A stretch of 64,000 nucleotides of DNA from Oceanibaculum indicum P24 (GTDB lineage Bacteria > Pseudomonadota > Alphaproteobacteria > Oceanibaculales > Oceanibaculaceae): contig NZ_AMRL01000009.1 of the NCBI RefSeq assembly GCF_000299935.1, positions 1 through 64,000 on the forward strand. Reading direction: 5' to 3'. Below, piece after piece: positions 58,330 through 64,000 of this stretch (its first letter is position 1; every line of letters begins with the position of its first letter). The notes beneath the pieces are model-generated. The model made no database searches, was not told the origin of the DNA, and was given only the letters and a program-made list of their open reading frames with translations. Made by a program: the position numbers and the translations under genes.

Positions 58330-59768
58330 TGAGCGTGGGCATCGTCAACCGCAGGATGATCGCATTCTGGCAGCGGCTGGGGACGCGCTTCATGCCGTTC
58401 GCCGACGCCGCGACGGTTGACGTGCCGCTCTCCAAACTGCTGCGGCTGGCGCTGTTCCAGGTTTCGGCGGGCTGCGTCCTCGTGCTGCTGACCGGCACGC
58501 TGAACCGGGTGCTGATCGTCGAGTTGGGCGTCTCCGTGGCGCTGGTCTCGGCGGCGGTCGCCATCCCCGTGCTGGTGGCGCCGATGCGGCTGTTCTTCGG
58601 CCACCGGTCGGATACCTACCGCTCCGTGCTGGGCTGGCGGCGCGTGCCCTATGTGTGGCTCGGCAGCCTGTTGCAGTTCGGAGGGCTGGCGATCATGCCC
58701 TTCGCGCTGCTGCTGTTGCAGTCGCAGACGCTGGGGCCGAGCTGGGCCGGGCCGGTGGCGGTGGCACTGGCCTTCATCCTGACCGGTTTCGGCCTGCACA
58801 TGGCGCAGACGGCGGGGCTGGCGCTGGCCAGCGATCTGGTGCCAGCGGAAAAGCGTCCGCGCGTGGTGGCGCTGCTCTATTTCATGATGCTGGCCGGGAT
58901 GATCGGCGCGTCGGGCGGCTACAGCCTGCTGCTGGCCGATTTCAACCCGATGCGGCTGATCCAGGTGATCCAGGGCACGGCGGTCTTCGTCATCGCGGTC
59001 AATGTGGTGGCGATCTGGAAGCAGGAAGCGCGCGATCCCCGGCGCACCGCGCTGGACCGCGTGACCCAGAGCTTTATGGAGGCGCTGCGGGAATATCGCA
59101 GCGATCCCGGCGTGATGCGGCTGCTGCTGGCGGTCGCGGTAGGATCGGCGGCCTTCAGCATGCAGGACATCCTGCTGGAACCCTATGGCGGCGAGATACT
59201 GGGGCTCGGCGTCAGCCAGACCACGCTGCTGACCGGGCTGTGGGCGGCGGGCACCATGCTGGGCTTTGCCTGGGCCGGCCACTCGCTGCAACGGGGGGCG
59301 CAGATGCACCGCGTCGCGGCGCGCGGCCTGCTGATTGGCATTGCCGCCTTCTCGGCCGTCATTCTCGCCTCGCCCTTGCAGCTGACGGCTTTGTTCTATG
59401 CCGGCGCGGCGGCCATCGGGCTGGGCGGCGGGCTGTTCGCGGTCAGCACCATGCTGGCCGCCATGTCGGTCTCCGCCACGGCGCAGAACGGCATCGTGGT
59501 CGGTGCCTGGGGTGCCGTTCAGGCGACCGCCATCGGGTTGGGCCTGATGGTTGCCGGACTGCTGAAGAACGGCGTCAACAGCCTGGCGCTGAACGGCATG
59601 CTGGGCGAGGCGATGAACACCGGCGCGGCCGGATATCTGGTCGTCTATCAGGCGGAAATCATCCTGCTTTTCGTGTGCCTGGCGATCATCGGGCCGCTGT
59701 CTGGCCGGCGCTATGTAAAGGCGCAGCAGGGCGATATGCGTTTTGGACTGGCGGAGATGCCCGGCTGA
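58329..59768 (+). CDS. lhaA: LhaA, LH1 assembly protein (PucC family)
   Basis: Twelve-helix membrane protein needed for light-harvesting complex 1 assembly. The 479 residues share GTLNRVLIVELGVSVALV near the N-terminus with the bch2 product. RLFFGHRSDTYRSVLGWRRVPY and SMQDILLEPYGGEILGLGVSQT are family segments. Its place between bchM and puhA identifies it as LhaA rather than PucC. Confidence 0.93.
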   Translation: MSVGIVNRRMIAFWQRLGTRFMPFADAATVDVPLSKLLRLALFQVSAGCVLVLLTGTLNRVLIVELGVSVALVSAAVAIPVLVAPMRLFFGHRSDTYRSVLGWRRVPYVWLGSLLQFGGLAIMPFALLLLQSQTLGPSWAGPVAVALAFILTGFGLHMAQTAGLALASDLVPAEKRPRVVALLYFMMLAGMIGASGGYSLLLADFNPMRLIQVIQGTAVFVIAVNVVAIWKQEARDPRRTALDRVTQSFMEALREYRSDPGVMRLLLAVAVGSAAFSMQDILLEPYGGEILGLGVSQTTLLTGLWAAGTMLGFAWAGHSLQRGAQMHRVAARGLLIGIAAFSAVILASPLQLTALFYAGAAAIGLGGGLFAVSTMLAAMSVSATAQNGIVVGAWGAVQATAIGLGLMVAGLLKNGVNSLALNGMLGEAMNTGAAGYLVVYQAEIILLFVCLAIIGPLSGRRYVKAQQGDMRFGLAEMPG

Positions 59769-59803
59769 GGCCGGGCAAGACCGCCTAACGGGAGGAGAGG
59801 ATC

Positions 59804-60580
59804 ATGACTGGATCACTCGTAGGCAGCATCGATGTGGCACAGATGGTGCTGTACGCGTTCTGGGTGTTTTTCGCCGGGCTGGTCTGGTACCTGCGCCAGG
59901 AGGACCGGCGCGAGGGCTATCCTCTGGAGGAGGATGTGACGGGCCGCTACAACAAGAACCCGTTCCTGTTCATCCCGCCGAAGAAGACCTTCGTGCTGCC
60001 GCATGGGCACGGCACCGTTGACGCGCCGAACTTCAAGCGCGACGAGCGGCCCTTGTCCGCGCGCCGCATCGCCCCGGCGCCGGGCTATCCCATCGAGCCG
60101 GTCGGCAACCCGCTGCTGGCGGGCGTCGGCCCCGGCTCCTGGGCTGAGCGCGCGGAACGGCCGGACATCACATCGCATGGCGATGCGCGCATCGTGCCGA
60201 TGCGGCTGGCCGAGGGCTTTGCCATCGCCGAGGGCGAGGTGGAGCCGCGCGGACTTCAGGTCGTCGGCTGTGACGGCAAGGTGGGCGGCACGGTCGCCGA
60301 TGTCTGGGTGGACCGCGCCGAACATCTGATCCGCTATTACGAGGTGGCGGTGGGCGAGGGCAGGACGGTCCTGCTGCCGAACAATTTCGTGGTGGTCCGC
60401 CGCGGCCGTGGCGGCGTGCGCCAGCTCTATGTGCATGCGATCACCGCCGAACAGTTCGCCGATGTGCCGGCCACCGCGCAGCCCGAGACCGTGACCCTGC
60501 GCGAGGAGGACAAGATCGCCGCCTATTACGGCGCCGGCCTGCTCTACGCCCTGCGCAACCGGCAGGAGTCGGTGCTATGA
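59804..60580 (+). CDS. puhA: Reaction centre subunit H
   Basis: Caps the L/M core on the cytoplasmic side and guides proton entry to QB. The 258 residues have one membrane helix (about 12-31, MVLYAFWVFFAGLVWYLRQE) with a short periplasmic N-terminus. A PRC-barrel domain follows (about 125-240) with GGTVADVWVDRAEHLIRYYEV. The ATG follows GGGAGGAGAGG. It opens the puh section of the operon. Confidence 0.96.
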   Translation: MTGSLVGSIDVAQMVLYAFWVFFAGLVWYLRQEDRREGYPLEEDVTGRYNKNPFLFIPPKKTFVLPHGHGTVDAPNFKRDERPLSARRIAPAPGYPIEPVGNPLLAGVGPGSWAERAERPDITSHGDARIVPMRLAEGFAIAEGEVEPRGLQVVGCDGKVGGTVADVWVDRAEHLIRYYEVAVGEGRTVLLPNNFVVVRRGRGGVRQLYVHAITAEQFADVPATAQPETVTLREEDKIAAYYGAGLLYALRNRQESVL

Positions 60581-61251
60581 GGCAGGAAGTCATCGCCCGC
60601 GAGCATGAGATCGAGCCGGTTCCGGGCCTGCCCGAGCGGCTGCCCGATGGCGAGGTGATGCTGTGGCAGGGCAAGCCCGACGCAAGGCTGGTCGCGCGCC
60701 GGGTCATGAAGAGCCGCTGGATCGGTGGCTACTTCCTCATCCTCGCGGCCTGGGCGGGCACGGCAGGCCTGTATGACGGCCAGCCGCTGGGCGGCATCCT
60801 GTTTTCCATCGCGGTGCTGATCGCACTGGCGGCGGTGCTGCTGGGGCTGCTCGAGCTGTTCGCCTGGGCGGTCGAGCGCACCACGCTTTACACCATCACC
60901 AGCGAGCGCGTGGTGATGCGCTTCGGCGTGGCGCTCTCGATGACGCTGAACCTGCCATACAATCGCGTCAGCGCGGTCTCCATCCGCCGCCTCGGCGGCA
61001 AGGCCGGAAACCTCGCCATCCAGCTGCCGCCGGGCCATCGCCTGTCCTGGCTGATCCAGTGGCCGCATGTGCGCGGCTGGCGTTTTGCCGAGCCGGAGCC
61101 GTCGCTGATCTGCCTGCCGGACGCGGATAAGGCAGGCGACATTCTGGCGCTGGCGATTGCACAGTACCGCAGCCGACATTCCGAACATCCGCGGCTGGCC
61201 ACAGCACGCCCAGCCTCTGGCATGGCGGGCATCGCGGTGGCGGCGGAGTAG
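60577..61251 (+). CDS. puhB: Photosynthetic complex assembly protein PuhB
   Basis: Membrane protein that helps assemble the reaction centre. Of 224 residues, about 48-66 and 74-97 are membrane helices. A PH-like domain follows (TTLYTITSERVVMRFGVALS and LPYNRVSAVSIR). ATGA overlap with puhA. Confidence 0.94.
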   Translation: MRQEVIAREHEIEPVPGLPERLPDGEVMLWQGKPDARLVARRVMKSRWIGGYFLILAAWAGTAGLYDGQPLGGILFSIAVLIALAAVLLGLLELFAWAVERTTLYTITSERVVMRFGVALSMTLNLPYNRVSAVSIRRLGGKAGNLAIQLPPGHRLSWLIQWPHVRGWRFAEPEPSLICLPDADKAGDILALAIAQYRSRHSEHPRLATARPASGMAGIAVAAE

Positions 61252-61260
61252 GAGGGGCAC

Positions 61261-61755
61261 ATGGCGCGGGTATCGCATCTCGGCTATCTCGGCGACCGCA
61301 CGGGGAAGAAGCCCAATATCTTCCCGGCGAAGATCCTGGTCGCGGCCATCGCCCTGCTGGTCTTCACCGCCGGGGCGGTGCTATTCGGCCAGCTGACCGG
61401 CATCGGCACCGTGCGGGTGGACTCAGGCTCGCCCGTGGCGATCCGCGACATCGTGATCCTGCGCACGGCAGAGGACGAGGTGATCGTCCGCGATGCGGCA
61501 GGCGGTGGCGAGATTGCGCGCTACGAAACGGAAAAGGGCGGCTTCGTGCGCGGCTCCCTGCGCGCCTTCGCCCGGATGCGCCAGGTGGCGAATGTGCCGC
61601 TGGACGCCCCCTACCGGCTGATCCGGTGGGAAAGCGGACAGGTCAGCCTGTCCGACACGGCAACCGGGGAGCGCATCTATCTGGAGGCGTTCGGCCGGGA
61701 CAATGCCGCCGCCTTCGCCGTGCTGCTGGAGCGCCGGGAAGGAGGCAAGCGATGA
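61261..61755 (+). CDS. puhC: Photosynthetic complex assembly protein PuhC
   Basis: Bitopic protein that aids LH1-reaction centre organisation. The 164 residues have one membrane helix (about 21-43, ILVAAIALLVFTAGAVLFGQ) and a periplasmic domain with AVAIRDIVILRTAEDE-like strands and YETEKGGFVRGSLRAFARMR. The ATG follows GGAGGGGC. It overlaps the next small gene by four bases. Confidence 0.92.
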   Translation: MARVSHLGYLGDRTGKKPNIFPAKILVAAIALLVFTAGAVLFGQLTGIGTVRVDSGSPVAIRDIVILRTAEDEVIVRDAAGGGEIARYETEKGGFVRGSLRAFARMRQVANVPLDAPYRLIRWESGQVSLSDTATGERIYLEAFGRDNAAAFAVLLERREGGKR

Positions 61756-62048
61756 TCGAGCTGCTGCGCCGCACCGAGACGCATGACTGCACGGTGGAGA
61801 TCAACAACACCTTCGATGCCTTCGGCGCGCATGTGCGCTTCGATGACGGCACCATCATCCATCCCGGCGACGAGGTTCTGGTCCACGGCGCCCCGATCTC
61901 CATCCCCTATGGCGAGAGTCGCAGCTTCCAGCGCCGTGCCACGATCACGCGGGCAGGCCTGCTGGAGCGCACCTGGGCGCGCCTGACCGGCGACCTGGAG
62001 ATGCTGGAACTCTGTGAATTCAGTTTCACCGAAAGGACATTGTCATGA
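61752..62048 (+). CDS. Small conserved-type protein between puhC and acsF
   Basis: Not assigned. The 98 residues are soluble, with a beta-rich core (VEINNTFDAFGAHVRFDDG, HPGDEVLVHG) and an acidic end (LEMLELCEFSFTERTLS). Small proteins of this size occur between puhC and acsF in other phototrophs, so a role in complex assembly or cyclase function is plausible. It is coupled by ATGA overlaps to both neighbours. Confidence 0.8.
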   Translation: MIELLRRTETHDCTVEINNTFDAFGAHVRFDDGTIIHPGDEVLVHGAPISIPYGESRSFQRRATITRAGLLERTWARLTGDLEMLELCEFSFTERTLS

Positions 62049-63154
62049 GCGATCAAGCCATGCTGGCCGATCCGTTCTCCTCTCCCTCCGGTGCAGGGGG
62101 ACGAAAGGCAGTGGTCAATGATTCGACGCGCAGCGCGCTGGTCTCCACCATGCTGTCGCCGCGCTTCTACACCACCGATTTCGAGGAGATGGACCGGATC
62201 GACATTTCCTCGGTGCGCGAGGAGTGGGACGCGCTGATGGTCCGCTTCCGGGACGACCCCAATCGCGGGCATTTCAAGCGCAACGCCGACTGGGAAGATA
62301 TCGATATCGATGAGCTGCCCGACGATCTGCGCGAGGAGTTCAAGGATTTCCTGATCTCCTCCCTGACCTCGGAATTTTCCGGCTGCGTGCTCTACAAGGA
62401 GATGAAGCGCCGGGGCACCAACAAGGAAATCTGCGACCTGTTCGGCTATATGAGCCGCGACGAATCCCGCCATGCCGGCTTCATCAACGATGTACTGAAG
62501 GATTTCGGCATCGGCGTGAATATGGGCTTTCTCGCCAAGGCGAAGAAGTACACCTTCTTCAAGCCGAAATTCATCTATTACGCGACCTACCTGTCCGAGA
62601 AGATCGGCTATGCCCGCTACATCACCATCTACCGGCATCTGGAGAAGCATCCGGAGCAGCGCTTCCATCCGATCTTCAAATGGTTCAAGGAGTGGTGCAA
62701 CGACGAGTTCACCCATGGCGAGGCGTTCTCGCTGATCATCCGCTCCGACCCGAAGCTGACGCGCGGGCACAACAAGCTGTGGATCAAGTTCTTCCTGCTG
62801 GCCGTGTTCGCCACCATGTATGTGCGCGACCATATGCGCCCGGCCTTCCACAGGGGCCTCGGCGTCGATATCGACGAGTACGACATGCGGGTGCTGCGGC
62901 TCACCAGCGAGATATCGAGGCAGTGCTTCCCGCTGGTGCTGGATTTCGACAATCCCGCACTGGTCGAAGGGCTGCGGCGGATGGAGCGCATCAACCAGCG
63001 GGCCCAGGCCGCTGCTGCCTCGGGCGGTATCGGCGGGCGCATCGGCAAGGCCTTCTGGGGTCTGGCCGCCGGGGTGAACTTCCTGCGCCTCTATATGATC
63101 CCCAGCGTGCCGAACACGCTGCCCGAAACCTCGCGCCTGCAGCCGATCTGGTAG
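62045..63154 (+). CDS. acsF: Aerobic Mg-protoporphyrin IX monomethyl ester cyclase
   Basis: Diiron oxygenase that forms ring E with O2. The 369 residues carry two ligand helices: RDESRHAGF (E140, H143) and NDEFTHGEAF (E221, H224). Further likely ligands are E110 (SSLTSEFSG) and E184 (YLSEKIGYA). The presence of this O2-dependent form, with no bchE in the window, points to growth with oxygen. Confidence 0.96.
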   Translation: MSDQAMLADPFSSPSGAGGRKAVVNDSTRSALVSTMLSPRFYTTDFEEMDRIDISSVREEWDALMVRFRDDPNRGHFKRNADWEDIDIDELPDDLREEFKDFLISSLTSEFSGCVLYKEMKRRGTNKEICDLFGYMSRDESRHAGFINDVLKDFGIGVNMGFLAKAKKYTFFKPKFIYYATYLSEKIGYARYITIYRHLEKHPEQRFHPIFKWFKEWCNDEFTHGEAFSLIIRSDPKLTRGHNKLWIKFFLLAVFATMYVRDHMRPAFHRGLGVDIDEYDMRVLRLTSEISRQCFPLVLDFDNPALVEGLRRMERINQRAQAAAASGGIGGRIGKAFWGLAAGVNFLRLYMIPSVPNTLPETSRLQPIW

Positions 63155-63163
63155 GGACGCCCC

Positions 63164-64000
63164 ATGGACCTCGCCCACCCGGTCACCGTCATTCTGATCG
63201 CGATCGCCACCTGGTGGCTGTCGACCGGTCTGGTGCTGGCGATGGTCCACCGCGCCGAGCGGGGCGGCTGGCGGCCGGTGACGGTGCTGGGGCTGATGAC
63301 GCTGGCCGGGGCTGCCGGCGTGGCGCTGATGCTGGAAGGCGGGGCGAATCCCACGCCGATGGGCTCCTACACCGGCTTCATGGGCGCGCTGCTGGTCTGG
63401 GCCTGGCATGAGGTTGCCTTCCTGACCGGCGTGCTGACCGGCCGGCGCGGCGATTGCCCGCCGGGGCTGACGGGCCTCGCCCGCTTCCAGGCGGCCTGGC
63501 GGGCGGTGCGCGACCATGAGCTGGCCATCCTGGCGACCGGCATTGGCCTGTGGCTGCTGCTGGCCGAGGCGCCGAACCGGTTCGGCCTCACCGCCTTCGG
63601 CCTGCTGTGGGGCATGCGGATTTCAGCCAAGCTGCTGATCTTCCTGGGCGCGCCGCACGCAGTCAGCGACCTTATGCCGCGCGGAATTTCGCATCTGAAG
63701 AGTTATTTCAATACCGGGCGGCTGACACCGGTATTTCCTGTGCTGCTGGCGATTGCCGGCGGGCTGTTCCTGGTGCTGGTACTGGGGGCGAGCCGGGCGG
63801 TGCAGGATTATTCCACTGTTGGCCATATTCTGCTGGCGACCTTCATGGCGCTGGCGATCATCGAGCATTTGATACTTGTCGTGCCGGTCTCTGATACAGC
63901 ACTCTGGCGCTGGGCTCTGCCAAGAACACAAGAGGCAAAGCCCCGAAAGGAAGCCCCGCAAGGTTCCCCGCCGCTGGACGAGATGGCGCGTCTTGGCCTC
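63164..64000 (+). CDS. puhE: PuhE photosynthetic complex assembly protein (cut by window edge)
   Basis: DUF3623 membrane protein found next to acsF in photosynthesis clusters, likely acting in pigment-protein assembly. It runs from ATG 63164, 9 bases after acsF, to the last base without a stop (279 codons). About seven membrane helices are visible, with MGSYTGFMGALLVWAWHEVAFLTG and FGLLWGMRISAKLLIFLGAPH as family segments, and a polar C-terminus after about 240. Confidence 0.9.
   Translation, partial: MDLAHPVTVILIAIATWWLSTGLVLAMVHRAERGGWRPVTVLGLMTLAGAAGVALMLEGGANPTPMGSYTGFMGALLVWAWHEVAFLTGVLTGRRGDCPPGLTGLARFQAAWRAVRDHELAILATGIGLWLLLAEAPNRFGLTAFGLLWGMRISAKLLIFLGAPHAVSDLMPRGISHLKSYFNTGRLTPVFPVLLAIAGGLFLVLVLGASRAVQDYSTVGHILLATFMALAIIEHLILVVPVSDTALWRWALPRTQEAKPRKEAPQGSPPLDEMARLGL

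Overview
The window is a high-GC alphaproteobacterial chromosome segment. A Rhodospirillales-like aerobic anoxygenic phototroph fits best: it has the alphaproteobacterial dcw order, a bchFNBHLM-lhaA-puhABC-acsF-puhE superoperon, the O2-dependent cyclase acsF, and the ppaA-ppsR regulator pair. No rRNA or tRNA was seen, so the genus cannot be named.

Region 1 (1-18460, minus strand) is a nearly complete division and cell-wall cluster. In transcription order it reads mraZ, rsmH, ftsL, ftsI, murE, murF, mraY, murD, ftsW, murG, murC, murB, ddlB, ftsQ, ftsA, ftsZ (ftsZ runs off the left edge). Most genes are joined by ATGA-type overlaps. Upstream of mraZ lies a phased array of TGGGA-type boxes, the expected target of MraZ.

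Region 2 (18500-39000) is mixed housekeeping and accessory DNA. It holds rnpB (RNase P RNA) with a well-spaced promoter, ampD, an EamA transporter, an ABC-F ATPase, a DjlA-like co-chaperone, two GNAT enzymes, a P-loop kinase, a fused 5-oxoprolinase, a convergent HicA/HicB-like pair, a globin-coupled chemoreceptor, guaB and guaA, a FitAB/VapBC-type toxin-antitoxin pair with its operator, an AT-rich HNH nuclease gene, an ECF41 sigma factor operon with a textbook ECF41 promoter, and msrA/msrB. Palindromic repeats cluster at 22562-22672 and 24889-25201.

Region 3 (39071-64000) is a photosynthesis gene cluster. The leftward part carries a B12-binding PpaA/AerR-like gene, dxs, a small membrane protein, bchP, bch2 (PucC family), bchG, ppsR and ppaA. 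tspO is the only rightward gene on that side. The rightward part carries bchF, bchN, bchB, bchH, bchL, bchM, lhaA, puhA, puhB, puhC, a 98-residue orf, acsF and puhE (cut by the right edge). TGT-N12-ACA PpsR-type boxes lie in the dxs/tspO gap, in front of bchG, and (as two degenerate copies) in the ppaA/bchF gap. Together the genes supply isoprenoid precursors (dxs), convert protoporphyrin to bacteriochlorophyll a (bchH, M, acsF, NBL, F, G, P), and assemble the reaction centre and LH1 (puh, lhaA), under redox/light control by PpsR and B12-type antirepressors. No carotenoid, puf or bchCXYZ genes lie in the window.
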